Part shown: positions 1-7,634 of the stretch, piece after piece | Position numbering within the stretch: position 1 is the stretch's first letter | Layout of the letters: each line of letters starts with the position of its first letter | Position numbers and translations under genes: made by a program | NCBI GenBank assembly: GCA_027328625.1 | Contig: DAHVSZ010000005.1 | Span: 1-32,724 of the forward strand | DNA: 32,724 nt | Source of the DNA: Candidatus Paracaedibacteraceae bacterium | GTDB taxonomy: Bacteria; Pseudomonadota; Alphaproteobacteria; Paracaedibacterales; CAIULA01 | Reading direction: 5' to 3' | The notes under the pieces: model-generated | Databases searched by the model: none | The model's input: the letters and a program-made list of their open reading frames with translations, nothing else | What the model was told of the DNA's origin: nothing

Positions 1-154
1 GAAAGTTAAAAATACAGATTGTTAGAGAAAAAATATAATAAACAGAATTTGCGATAATAAATATCGAAAATATTGTTTATATGACTATTCTTATATTTAC
101 TTAATATAGATAAAATTTAATCTATTCTTAAGTTGTTTCACAAGATGCTTTTTG

Positions 155-259
155 ATGTTTGCTGTCAATATTTTATGCTTGCGGTTTTTAGTTTATAAAG
201 CGGCGAAAAAACTCACTTTAAAAATGCATGTTTGCGGTCAGAAAAAACATGCTTGCGGT
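155..259. repeat. Four phased copies of an 11-bp repeat (ATGYTTGCKGT)
   Basis: Copies lie at 155-165 (ATGTTTGCTGT), 175-185 (ATGCTTGCGGT), 228-238 (ATGTTTGCGGT) and 249-259 (ATGCTTGCGGT). Copies within a pair start 20 and 21 bp apart, about two helical turns, so like faces of the helix are presented. They sit in AT-rich non-coding DNA upstream of the whole transfer operon. Such arrays are typical of operators for a dimeric regulator or of iterons at a plasmid or element origin; the sequence does not decide between these. No neighbouring gene recognisably encodes the binding protein. Confidence 0.55.
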
Positions 260-302
260 GAATTTATCATTTCGAACCCAGATAATACATTCATAACAAG
301 TC

Positions 303-329
303 CAATTAGTTCAATTAGTTCAATTATCT
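303..329. repeat. 9-bp tandem repeat, three units (CAATTAGTT)
   Basis: CAATTAGTT occurs at 303-311 and 312-320, followed by the degenerate unit CAATTATCT at 321-329. The array lies just upstream of a GAGGAG ribosome-binding site and a possible 30-codon ORF. It may be a regulator site or simple slippage; the function is unknown. Confidence 0.5.
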
Positions 330-347
330 AAGTTTGAGGAGAAGAGC

Positions 348-440
348 ATGTTTCCAAAAAATCAATTTATCAACCGCATCAATGTTCCGAAGTCACCATC
401 AACACACCCTTTCACTCACATTTTTTGCTTTGTTCTCTAG
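348..440 (+). CDS. Possible small leader ORF (30 aa)
   Basis: ATG at 348 follows a strong GAGGAG ribosome-binding site at 336-341, and the frame closes with TAG at 438-440, 13 bp before the HigB-like toxin. The peptide begins MFPKNQFINRINVPKS and has no recognisable domain. It could be a leader peptide coupled to the next gene, whose own ribosome-binding site is weak, or the remnant of a lost 5' gene. The support is the good ribosome-binding site only. Confidence 0.3.
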   Translation: MFPKNQFINRINVPKSPSTHPFTHIFCFVL

Positions 441-453
441 GGTGTAGCCAGTA

Positions 454-765
454 ATGAAAGTTATTAACAAATTTGTATTAGACAAACACATCCGGGAACA
501 ACCAGAAACAAGAAATAGTCTTTTAGCTTGGCTGCAAACTGTTGAAAGATACGAGTGGAACAAGTTTCCGGATGTTTTAAATCATTTTCCAAAAGCTATG
601 GCGTTGAAGTCTGGAAGGGAAGTGAACTTTGAGATCCAAAAAGACTCCTGTTACTTGCTTTCTGTGATTCATTACCCAAATCAAGTTTTATCCATCTTGT
701 CGATAGGTTCTTTAGAAAACGTCTTAGTTCCGCGTTTAGCAAAACATTTTCGTAAGGGAAATTAA
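454..765 (+). CDS. HigB-family type II toxin, no adjacent antitoxin
   Basis: 103 aa, the size of HigB_toxin-family mRNA interferases, which cleave mRNA at the ribosome. The N-terminal two thirds fits the family: MKVIN start, a helix with LLAWLQTVERYEW, a DVLNHFPKA segment (family: DVKxxFPxA), then EVNFEIQKDSCYLLSVIHYPNQV (residues about 55-77; family: VVFNIxGNKYRLVVxINY). The C-terminus (ILSIGSLENVL) departs from the usual FxGTHxxYDxI, so catalytic competence is uncertain. A cognate HigA antitoxin normally follows directly; here only 65 bp separate it from the pilin-like gene, so it appears orphaned. The ribosome-binding site is poor. The family call is fairly secure, activity is not. Confidence 0.7.
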   Translation: MKVINKFVLDKHIREQPETRNSLLAWLQTVERYEWNKFPDVLNHFPKAMALKSGREVNFEIQKDSCYLLSVIHYPNQVLSILSIGSLENVLVPRLAKHFRKGN

Positions 766-830
766 CAATACAAGTGGAATCCGAAGGCATGCTGAGTAGC
801 TCAAAAAGGTTTTTTGTAAAGGAATAGTTA

Positions 831-1130
831 ATGAAACAAACAATGCCACAAACAACGAAACGACTGAACATGTTCAAAAAAATGACTTTGGGGTTTCTCA
901 TTGGGGCTGGTATCAATGCTGCTTTTGCGGCTCTCGATATGAAACCGACTGTTGAAGAATACGATAAACATGAATCAGGTATTGCTCGTTTAATCTTGGG
1001 TGGGGGAGGTGTTTGGAGTCTCGCTCGAACCTTTCATGCCGGTGGGTTTGCTCCTTTGGGTGTTTATGGAGGAGCTGCTATTGGTTACTACCTGATTCAC
1101 AAAGCCAGACCCGAATGGTTTCCTCTTTAA
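831..1130 (+). CDS. traA: Candidate F-type pilin (TraA-like propilin)
   Basis: 99 aa, preceded by AAGGA at 818-822. It has a 33-residue leader with a charged start and a hydrophobic stretch ending GINAAFA, a likely signal-peptidase site, then about 66 residues with two hydrophobic segments (about residues 51-66 and 72-90) separated by a short loop. F propilin has the same plan: a long leader, an A-x-A cleavage site and a mature pilin of about 70 residues with two membrane segments. It is the first gene before traL, the canonical traA place. Sequence identity to known pilins is not obvious, so the call rests on architecture and position. Internal Met codons at 843 and 870 are alternative starts. 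Confidence 0.6.
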   Translation: MKQTMPQTTKRLNMFKKMTLGFLIGAGINAAFAALDMKPTVEEYDKHESGIARLILGGGGVWSLARTFHAGGFAPLGVYGGAAIGYYLIHKARPEWFPL

Positions 1131-1145
1131 AGGAGTATGTTGTGT

Positions 1146-1436
1146 ATGAGTATTCAACAACACGTCATCTTAAATCATGTCGACACACCGGTCAGGTTCT
1201 TATTCTGGACAAAAGAAGAAGCCTTGCTGATCTTAGCTCCTTTTATGCTGGGTACCACTCTAGATTTTGTTCTTTTAGGGTTAATGGCAAGTTTAACCAA
1301 CTTTTATCTCATTCGTCTTTATAAACGCTATTTTGGCAAAGGGCAGCTACAAGCGGTTCGGTATTGGTTTTTTCCACAAAGTCCAAAACGTCTTTCAAGT
1401 TTTCCACCCTCACATATTCGAGAATTTATAGGATAA
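1146..1436 (+). CDS. traL: TraL, pilus assembly inner-membrane protein
   Basis: About 96 aa, the family size (F TraL 91 aa). TraL is a small inner-membrane component of the F-type channel, related to VirB3. It shows the N-terminal motif TPVRFLFWTKEEA, a hydrophobic pair at about residues 25-57 and a C-terminal YWFFPQSPKRLSSFPPSHIREFIG tail typical of TraL. The AGGAG at 1131-1135 overlaps the end of the pilin gene. The in-frame ATG at 1137 is only 1 bp from it, so ATG 1146 is preferred (spacing 10); TTG 1140 is possible. It is followed after 17 bp by traE. Confidence 0.9.
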   Translation: MSIQQHVILNHVDTPVRFLFWTKEEALLILAPFMLGTTLDFVLLGLMASLTNFYLIRLYKRYFGKGQLQAVRYWFFPQSPKRLSSFPPSHIREFIG

Positions 1437-1453
1437 GGTAGGGCAAGAGAGAG

Positions 1454-2026
1454 ATGAAATTCCAACTACAAGCAAAACGATTAGGTCATGCCCAGTTTCA
1501 ACGGAATCTTTTCTCCGGTTTAAGTTGCATTCTTCTGGGGATTTGTTTGTTACTTTCTGTTTCCTTGTTTTTTAAAAAAGAGCGCATCATTATTTGTCCT
1601 CCTGAGCTTAAAAACAGTTATTGGGTTGAAGGCAATCAATTTTCTCCCTCTTACATTGAAGAAATGAGCCTTTTCTTTGCGCATCTTTTGCTGGATGTCA
1701 CGGAATCCAGTATCGGTTGGCAGGGATCTGTTATCTTACGTTATGTCATTCCAGAAAGTTATGGCGCACTTAAAGCTAAAATCTTAGAAGATGAAAAACG
1801 TCTTAAAAAAGAACAACTGAGCCTTCATTTTAAAGCAACAAACTTCAAGCTGGATGCCGGCCAATTGCTTGCTGAAATCACGGGCGATTTAATCAGCTAT
1901 GTGGGTTCTAAAAAAATCTCTCAAATTCGAGAAACCTATCAGATCAAGTTACAAAATCGCTCAGGTCGACTTTTGATTGAATCTTTTTCTTTACTTAAAA
2001 CGGAGAAGACAGGTGAAACTGCATAA
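1454..2026 (+). CDS. traE: TraE, VirB8-like scaffold protein of the F-type T4SS
   Basis: 190 aa (F TraE 188 aa). It has a short cytoplasmic N-terminus, one membrane segment at about residues 21-39 (LSCILLGICLLLSVSLFF) and a periplasmic VirB8-like domain. YIEEMSLFFAHLLLDVTESS (residues 66-85) is a recognisable TraE signature. It anchors the inner-membrane part of the transfer channel and contacts the TraB/TraK/TraV core. An AGAGAG ribosome-binding site precedes ATG 1454. Its end overlaps the preferred traK start by 14 bp, implying translational coupling. Confidence 0.92.
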   Translation: MKFQLQAKRLGHAQFQRNLFSGLSCILLGICLLLSVSLFFKKERIIICPPELKNSYWVEGNQFSPSYIEEMSLFFAHLLLDVTESSIGWQGSVILRYVIPESYGALKAKILEDEKRLKKEQLSLHFKATNFKLDAGQLLAEITGDLISYVGSKKISQIRETYQIKLQNRSGRLLIESFSLLKTEKTGETA

Positions 2027-2759
2027 ACTCAAGATGTTTTCTTATTTTTGTATGATTGTGTTCATTTTAGGGCTCTCTCTGAACTGTTCTTATGCAAACC
2101 AAATTTTACCTCTTTCAGAAAATAAACGAATCGAAATTGCTATCTCAGCTGATTCTATGAATCGGATAGCAGTTCTAAACGATCGTATTTCTCAAGTGTT
2201 TGGCGATGAAGGTGCTTTTGTAAGCCAAGCCGATGAGAATACCGGGCAGCTTTTTATTAAACCCAGCCCAGAGAATGGTACTAAGCCTCTCTCAATGACG
2301 TTCATTACAGAAAATGGAATAACGCAAGACCTGACTCTTAAACCAACGGCCAAAAGCGCGACCACAACTGTCTTTAACACAAGTGTCTTTAAGAACGCCA
2401 CAAAGTCAAATGCTTTTAAAGAGTCCATAAATCCAATGGGGAAAACGCTTCAAAAAACCCTGCCGTTTCAAGAACAGCTTTTACTCGTCATGAAACAATT
2501 GGTCGGAGGGCAATTGATTGAAAAAGAAGGAGATAATTCTAACCGTTCAAATCCTGAAGGTTACCAACTTGAGCCTATAAAATCTTATCAAGCGGGGCCT
2601 TATAGTGCTCAGGTGTTTTCTGTTCAAAACATCACACCAACTCCAATTGAACTTTTAGAAAAGTCCTTCTACCAAGCTGGTGATCTCGCTTTAAGCTTTG
2701 AAAAGCGTGTTCTTCTGCCAGGGACTAAAACGCAACTTTTTGTGGTTAGACTCTTATGA
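2013..2759 (+). CDS. traK: TraK, secretin-like outer-membrane core protein
   Basis: About 248 aa from GTG 2013, which has GGAG at 2002-2005 (spacing 7); a longer frame back to 1977 lacks a better site. The N-terminus is a signal peptide (hydrophobic FCMIVFILGLSLNCSYA) and the mature protein starts near NQILPLSENKRIEIAIS. TraK (VirB9-like) forms the periplasmic and outer-membrane core with TraV and TraB. The N-terminal domain (GDEGAFVSQADENTGQLFIKP) and the C-terminal KRVLLPGTKTQLFVV strand fit the family. The stop overlaps the traB start as ATGA. Confidence 0.9.
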   Translation: MKLHKLKMFSYFCMIVFILGLSLNCSYANQILPLSENKRIEIAISADSMNRIAVLNDRISQVFGDEGAFVSQADENTGQLFIKPSPENGTKPLSMTFITENGITQDLTLKPTAKSATTTVFNTSVFKNATKSNAFKESINPMGKTLQKTLPFQEQLLLVMKQLVGGQLIEKEGDNSNRSNPEGYQLEPIKSYQAGPYSAQVFSVQNITPTPIELLEKSFYQAGDLALSFEKRVLLPGTKTQLFVVRLL

Positions 2760-4186
2760 ACAATTCCATAAACACTGGTGACCTTTTCAAACGACGACAA
2801 CAAGTTCTGTTTCTGGCTGTGATAGGCGTTCTGGTTGTTATTATTGTCATCTTAATGTGGGTTATCAAAGGAGATTCAAGAAAAACCACCTCTGAGGCAA
2901 AGCTTGACCACAAAACCTCCCTTACAACCGGTGCTAGCCGTGTCAATCCACAAGAAGTTTGGGTGCATAAGTTTACAAGTGAAGCAGAACTCACCAATAA
3001 ACGCTTAGAGGCATTGGAACAGTTGCTTGATAAGCTTTTTAAGATGAATAATTCCTTACCCATTTATCAGGCATCACCTTATCAACCTAAAGATCCAGAG
3101 AGTCATGTGGCAGGTAAAAACCAACAATCCTCTCAAACAGAGACAGAAGGATTAAGATCTGAACTCGATCAGTTGAAAAAGGATGAGACAAGCCATCTTC
3201 AATTACCATCTTATCATCACCCAGATCAGCTTTTACCTCAGCCTCCAATTTCTGAATCACCTGATTTTTCTGTATCTGGGAAAAATGGAGGTGGTAAGGG
3301 AACCAGTAAGGGAAATAGTCTTGCTCCTCTTTCCTTATTCCAATCAAAAGCGGTGCAGAAGGTGAATATTAGGCTCCATCACTCAAAGGCCAATACCCTG
3401 CTTAAGACAACAGATAACACCATTCCAGCTGGTGCTTTTGCCAAAGCCATTCTTTTAGGAGGTGTAGATGCCAGTACCTCGATTCAATCTTCGAGTGATC
3501 CAAGACCTGTTCTTTTAAGACTAACAGATCCAGGTACTCTTCCCCGCAAATTTAAATCTGACCTTAAAGGCTGCCATGTGCTTGCCGCTTGTTATGGAGA
3601 CATATCCAGTGAACGCGTTTTTATGCGTCTTGAAAAACTCACGTGCGTAGAGAGAAAAACAGGGGAAGTGGTTGAAATGAATGTTCAAGGTTATGTCGCG
3701 GGAGAAGATGGCAGAGCCGGTCTTCGAGGAACGGTTGTTGACCGTGCAGGAGAGAGTATGAGAAATGCTCTTGTTGGCGGGTTCTTTAGTGGCATGGGTA
3801 GCTTTTTAAGTCAAGCGCATAATCCAGTAACTTTTTCTCCAATGAGCGGTCTGGCCCAAACCAATCCTTTAACCAATGAAAGTATCTTGAAACATGGTGC
3901 TGCTAAGGGAGCCAGTAACGCTCTTGAAAAATATGCTGATTTTTATATAAAGCGCGCTGAACAACTACAACCCGTAATACAAGTTGCCGCCGGAAGACCG
4001 GTTGATATCGTCTTTAGCCAAGGTCTTGCTTTTGGAGAGAGTGCTATTCGACAAGCTGTTGGTAAAGTCAATGATCAAAAACGTCACCAGCAAGTTCAAG
4101 CCTTAGAAGAGGATCATCGTTCTGTTCAAACTTGGATTCCGTCTGAACAAAACTCTTCTCAAAGCCATTCTCATGGAGATTCTTAA
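2756..4186 (+). CDS. traB: TraB, VirB10-like channel protein
   Basis: 476 aa (F TraB 475 aa). Cytoplasmic N-terminus, one membrane helix at about residues 18-38, a coiled-coil LTNKRLEALEQLLDKLF at about residues 80-96, a polar and Pro-rich linker to about residue 190, and the VirB10-type C-terminal domain from about 200 with IPAGAFAKAILLGGVDAS. TraB spans both membranes and links the inner-membrane ATPases to the TraK/TraV outer core. It starts inside the traK stop (ATGA) and its own stop overlaps traV by 1 bp, the packing expected of co-translated core genes. Confidence 0.93.
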   Translation: MNNSINTGDLFKRRQQVLFLAVIGVLVVIIVILMWVIKGDSRKTTSEAKLDHKTSLTTGASRVNPQEVWVHKFTSEAELTNKRLEALEQLLDKLFKMNNSLPIYQASPYQPKDPESHVAGKNQQSSQTETEGLRSELDQLKKDETSHLQLPSYHHPDQLLPQPPISESPDFSVSGKNGGGKGTSKGNSLAPLSLFQSKAVQKVNIRLHHSKANTLLKTTDNTIPAGAFAKAILLGGVDASTSIQSSSDPRPVLLRLTDPGTLPRKFKSDLKGCHVLAACYGDISSERVFMRLEKLTCVERKTGEVVEMNVQGYVAGEDGRAGLRGTVVDRAGESMRNALVGGFFSGMGSFLSQAHNPVTFSPMSGLAQTNPLTNESILKHGAAKGASNALEKYADFYIKRAEQLQPVIQVAAGRPVDIVFSQGLAFGESAIRQAVGKVNDQKRHQQVQALEEDHRSVQTWIPSEQNSSQSHSHGDS

Positions 4187-4797
4187 TGAAAACATTGGTA
4201 ATAAAACCACTTGTAATGAAGTCACCTGCAATGAAACTCATTGGCAATCAATTCGTAAATAGACTCAAGCAAACTCGGATTCAGATGTCCGGGGGACAGC
4301 TGAATTCGCATATTCTTAAGTTTAAAAACAAATTCAAAATCCTGTTTTCCGGTTTGCTTGAGTCTATATTCTCTATTGTCAAAACTTTCTCCTCCTTTTT
4401 ATCGTTCTTAATCCTGCTTTCTGGCTGTTCGAGTACTTCTGAAGTGTTTGAGTGTGAAGCTGGTAAAGGGATTGGCTGTAAGTCCATAAGTCAAGTGAAC
4501 AAGATGGTTGATCAAGGTCAACTGGGTGAAAGTACCGATGAGTCTCAATCTCTAAAAACGGGTGCGCCTGTTTTTGTTCAACACAATTTGACACCGGATA
4601 GCCTGATACCGAATAGTAAGCCAATTGATATGAATGAAATTGTCTTATCGGATCAAACAACGGTGAGTCGTATCAAAGAAGATCATTTAAGAGTGTGGAT
4701 AGCGCCGTTTCAAGATGATCAAGGGAATCTACATGAAGGCAGTGTGATCCATACCGTGATTCGTCCTGGTTACTGGCAATTAACGCCAGTGGTTTAA
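4186..4797 (+). CDS. traV: TraV outer-membrane lipoprotein with in-frame palindromic insertion
   Basis: 203 aa (F TraV 171 aa). The lipobox is LLSGC with Cys81, followed by the TraV signature CEAGKGIGCKSISQVNKMV (residues 90-108); two Cys and a Met-Gly turn are typical. TraV is the lipoprotein of the TraK/TraB outer core. The lipobox is unusually far from the start. The excess is explained by a 105-bp element with inverted ends at 4261-4365, exactly 35 codons; removing it joins GNQFVN directly to IFSIVKTFSSF, a normal lipoprotein leader. The start overlaps traB by 1 bp with GGAG upstream. No start codon with a good site lies after the insert, so the extended leader must be made and processed, or the protein is impaired. 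Confidence 0.88.
   Translation: MKTLVIKPLVMKSPAMKLIGNQFVNRLKQTRIQMSGGQLNSHILKFKNKFKILFSGLLESIFSIVKTFSSFLSFLILLSGCSSTSEVFECEAGKGIGCKSISQVNKMVDQGQLGESTDESQSLKTGAPVFVQHNLTPDSLIPNSKPIDMNEIVLSDQTTVSRIKEDHLRVWIAPFQDDQGNLHEGSVIHTVIRPGYWQLTPVV
4259..4367. repeat. Palindromic element inserted in frame in traV
   Basis: Perfect 16-bp inverted repeats bound the element: 4259-4274 (ATAGACTCAAGCAAAC) and 4352-4367. A second imperfect hairpin lies inside, 4276-4290 against 4294-4308 with loop GGG (two non-Watson-Crick positions, one a G-T pair). The segment 4261-4365 is 105 bp and in phase. Size, inverted ends, internal hairpin and in-frame placement in a gene resemble Rickettsia palindromic elements, which insert into protein-coding genes without breaking frame. 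I cannot see a second copy in this window, so its repetitive nature is inferred. Confidence 0.65.
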
Positions 4798-4817
4798 GCC
4801 GTTGTTTAAAGGAACAC

Positions 4818-4874
4818 ATGATGAGATGGAAAAGAAAAAAGAAAGTAGGCAGAGTATTTGAAAATGCTGAGTGA
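4818..4874 (+). CDS. Possible 18-aa ORF coupled to traC
   Basis: ATG 4818 (followed by a second ATG) is preceded by AAAGGA, encodes MMRWKRKKKVGRVFENAE and stops at 4872-4874, overlapping the start of traC. The peptide is very basic. It may serve only to couple traC translation, or be the remnant of a small gene (F has traR near here). No family is recognised. Confidence 0.25.
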   Translation: MMRWKRKKKVGRVFENAE

Positions 4875-7377
4875 TTTCGGAAAAAAGATTCTCTCTTTCT
4901 TTGGGGAACAGGACCAAAGCCCTGGTGTTAGCTCCTATTACAACGAAGCCTTAAAAGGGTTGTCTCAGTTTTATAACCTGTCAAAGTTTTTACCCTATGA
5001 AAGTTATGATGAAACCACGCAGCTCTTTTTCAATCAAGATAGTATCGGCTTTGTCATTGAAACCCTTCCCTTAGTTGGGGCTTCGGAAGAGATGCAACGC
5101 GAGGTCAGTGGGCTGTTTCAGCATGTGCTTCCTGAAGAAAGCAGTTTACAAATCATTTTATGGGCGGATCCGCATATTGGTGATTTTTGTGAGGCTTGGC
5201 AAAAAGCTCGAGAAGGACGTACTCCTATAATTGAAAACCTCGCTCAAAAACGATCTTCGTTTTTAAAGGAGCAAGCCTTTTATTCCAAGCAAAGTCCTTA
5301 TAGCTTACGCACTTTTCGTTGTTTTTTAGCCTATACTCAAGCTTGTAAAAGTTTTAACTCTGTTATTTTGGCGGACATCAATCGAATCAAAAACCAAATC
5401 CAAACTACCCTTGAAATGTTGGGGCTTCCTGTTTGTATCTGGCAACCCGATCATCTTCTGCAGACGTTGAATGGGTTATTGAATCTGAATCCTTCTAACA
5501 CCAATCTAGATAAACTGCGTTGGAACAAACTCCAAAATCTCAACGAGCAAATCACAAGCGCAACTACACATCTGATGGTCACAAGTGATGGTTTGTCTTT
5601 GAATTCAAATAAGGTGCAAATCAGAGCCTATCAAGTCCGTCAATATCCAGATGTTTGGTCACTCCATGCTATGGGGCAGTTGATTGGCGATGAAGATCGT
5701 GATTTTGCCCAGATTCCTTGTCCTTTTATCATTCACTATGGCATTCACATTCCAAAACAAGACAAACCTAAAACCAAAGTTTTGGCAAAATCCACCTATG
5801 TTGAAAGACAAGCTTATTCTCCTATAGGTAAATATCTTCCCTCTATTCAAAGAGAAGCCGATGAGCTTGGGTTTGTGAGGACGCAATTGGGGAAAGGAGA
5901 ACGTATCGTCCAAACTCAATTTAATGTGATTTTATTGGCACATGAAAATCTTTTACCAACAGCTGAACAAATTCTTTTTAACTTGTATCAAAGTAAGGAA
6001 TGGCGGTTAGAGCCCACCACCTTTTTACATCTTCCAACATTCTTAAGCTGCTTACCCATGATGTGGGGAGAAAAGGGGATTAAAAGCTTACTGAGTTTAG
6101 GACGACTTAAAACAACGCTCTCAACGGAATCAGCCAATTTATTACCCCTTCAAGGGGAATGGCAGGGTACCAAAAGCCCTGGAATGATCTTAGCTGGCAG
6201 AAAAGGTCAAATCTTTACTTTTTCTCCTTTTGATAACAATGCGGGCAATTATAACGTTTGTGTGGTGGGGCGTTCAGGATCAGGCAAATCGGTTTTTATG
6301 CAAGAATTGATGACCTCAACCTTGGGGTTAGGTGGTAAAGTATTTGTTATGGATGTGGGCCGTAGCTTTGAAAAGACCTGTTCCCTTCTGGAAGGGCAGT
6401 TTATTGAATTTAAACCAAAAACTCCTCTTTGTTTAAATCCCTTTTCAACAATATCGACGCATGATGAAGAAGCGGCTCAAGATGCCCTAGCGATGTTGAA
6501 GTCCGTCATTATGCTCATGGCAGCCCCAACACAAGGTGTTGATGATGTGGGGGCTGCATTAATTGAACAAGCCATGCGAGAAACTTGGAAGGTATATGGA
6601 GAAGTATGCACCATTACTCATATAGCCGATTGGTTAACAGGTCATGCTCATAAAAAAGCTCAAGATTTAGGAACCATGCTTTCTCCTTATACTAAGCATG
6701 GGGTTTATGGACGATTTTTTAATGGCCCATCGACAGTGAACTTAGATAACCCTTTGGTTGTGGTTGAACTCGAAGAATTAAAAGAACGCCAAGATCTTCA
6801 AGCGGTTGTTGTACAAATGATGATTATCAATATTACCAGCCGTATGTTTTTAGGAGATAGAAAGACTCCCTTTCATATTGTCTTTGACGAAGCTTGGGAT
6901 ATGCTGCGCGGCAATCAAAGCGGTGTCTTTATTGAAACCTTAGCAAGACGCCTTCGTAAATACTATGGATCTTTAGTGGTTGGTACGCAAAGTATCAATG
7001 ACTTTTTTGTCAATCCAGCGGCACAAGCGGCTTTTGATAACTCCGATTGGATGTGCCTTCTTTCACAAAAGAAAGAATCCATTGAACAGCTTAAAAAAAG
7101 TGGGAGAATTTCATTGACACCTTTAATGGAAGCTCAACTTAATTCCGTTAAGACAAAGCATGGCTCTTATGCAGAAGTGATGATTTATAGCTCCAATGGT
7201 TATGCTGTTGGAAGACTCATTCTAGATCCTTATTCAGGCCTTCTTTATTCCACCAAAGCCGAAGAATATGCCGCTGTTCAAACTTTACGAGCACAAGGCC
7301 TCAGTGTTTCAGAGGCTATTGAACAATTACTCAAAAACCAAGAAGAGAGGAACCAAGAAGGGAGACGGTATGAATAG
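4858..7377 (+). CDS. traC: TraC, VirB4-like T4SS ATPase
   Basis: 839 aa (F TraC 875 aa). It powers pilus assembly and substrate handling at the cytoplasmic face. The N-terminal TraC/VirB4 domain starts near YNEALKGLSQFYNLSKFLPYE. Walker A GRSGSGKS is at residues 471-478 and Walker B IVFDEAWDML has D677/E678; YGSLVVGTQSINDFF follows. The start is TTG 4858 (AGTAGG about 8 bp upstream) or ATG 4864. The stop codon at 7375-7377 is probably supplied by the inserted IS110-type element: the reading frame of the reconstructed empty site would run about 14 codons further and overlap trbI, so the native C-terminus may be slightly clipped. Confidence 0.95.
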   Translation: MKMLSDFGKKILSFFGEQDQSPGVSSYYNEALKGLSQFYNLSKFLPYESYDETTQLFFNQDSIGFVIETLPLVGASEEMQREVSGLFQHVLPEESSLQIILWADPHIGDFCEAWQKAREGRTPIIENLAQKRSSFLKEQAFYSKQSPYSLRTFRCFLAYTQACKSFNSVILADINRIKNQIQTTLEMLGLPVCIWQPDHLLQTLNGLLNLNPSNTNLDKLRWNKLQNLNEQITSATTHLMVTSDGLSLNSNKVQIRAYQVRQYPDVWSLHAMGQLIGDEDRDFAQIPCPFIIHYGIHIPKQDKPKTKVLAKSTYVERQAYSPIGKYLPSIQREADELGFVRTQLGKGERIVQTQFNVILLAHENLLPTAEQILFNLYQSKEWRLEPTTFLHLPTFLSCLPMMWGEKGIKSLLSLGRLKTTLSTESANLLPLQGEWQGTKSPGMILAGRKGQIFTFSPFDNNAGNYNVCVVGRSGSGKSVFMQELMTSTLGLGGKVFVMDVGRSFEKTCSLLEGQFIEFKPKTPLCLNPFSTISTHDEEAAQDALAMLKSVIMLMAAPTQGVDDVGAALIEQAMRETWKVYGEVCTITHIADWLTGHAHKKAQDLGTMLSPYTKHGVYGRFFNGPSTVNLDNPLVVVELEELKERQDLQAVVVQMMIINITSRMFLGDRKTPFHIVFDEAWDMLRGNQSGVFIETLARRLRKYYGSLVVGTQSINDFFVNPAAQAAFDNSDWMCLLSQKKESIEQLKKSGRISLTPLMEAQLNSVKTKHGSYAEVMIYSSNGYAVGRLILDPYSGLLYSTKAEEYAAVQTLRAQGLSVSEAIEQLLKNQEERNQEGRRYE

Positions 7378-7600
7378 ATTGTTCGGTTGACACTTTTAGC
7401 TCACATTGTGGGTTAAGAGTAAATAGGTGGCAGGTTGGATGTGCTTTTGAGGCCTTTTTGTTTTTAGTAACAAGAGCGGAAAGATTAGACCTCGTAAGGG
7501 AGACTATTCGCCCCTGTCACCGAACGGCCGTCATGAGGCTTTTAAAGAAATTTAGGATGACCTCGAATAGGAGTATGGAACAGCCGAACAAATTTTACTC
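7378..7600 (+). ncRNA. Candidate bridge RNA region of the IS110-type element
   Basis: This non-coding left end is richer in G+C than its surroundings and folds locally. AAAG plus CCTCGT (7480-7483, 7490-7495) pair with ATGAGG plus CTTT (7533-7538, 7539-7542). Inside, AGGG (7497-7500) pairs with CCCT (7512-7515) around an 11-nt loop. A self-complementary ACGGCCGT lies at 7524-7531. An 11-nt inverted repeat with one G-U pair joins 7379-7389 and 7581-7591. A perfect -35-like TTGACA is at 7387-7392, with no convincing -10. IS110-subgroup elements express a bridge RNA from this end that pairs with target and donor DNA. Existence and loop assignment here are inferred from position and folding. Confidence 0.4.
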
Positions 7601-7634
7601 TTAAACAACCATTCATTCAAAGAGGAAATACATT

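Larger units (their letters stand above)
1..347. other. AT-rich leader region upstream of the transfer operon
   Basis: No convincing gene was found on either strand. The stretch is strongly AT-rich, with a small inverted repeat CGATA/TATCG at 52-56/62-66, the four phased 11-bp repeats at 155-259 and the 9-bp tandem repeat at 303-329. I could not find a pair of good -35/-10 boxes. It is the likely control region of the transfer genes, or part of an origin, judged only by position and repeat content. Confidence 0.4.
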
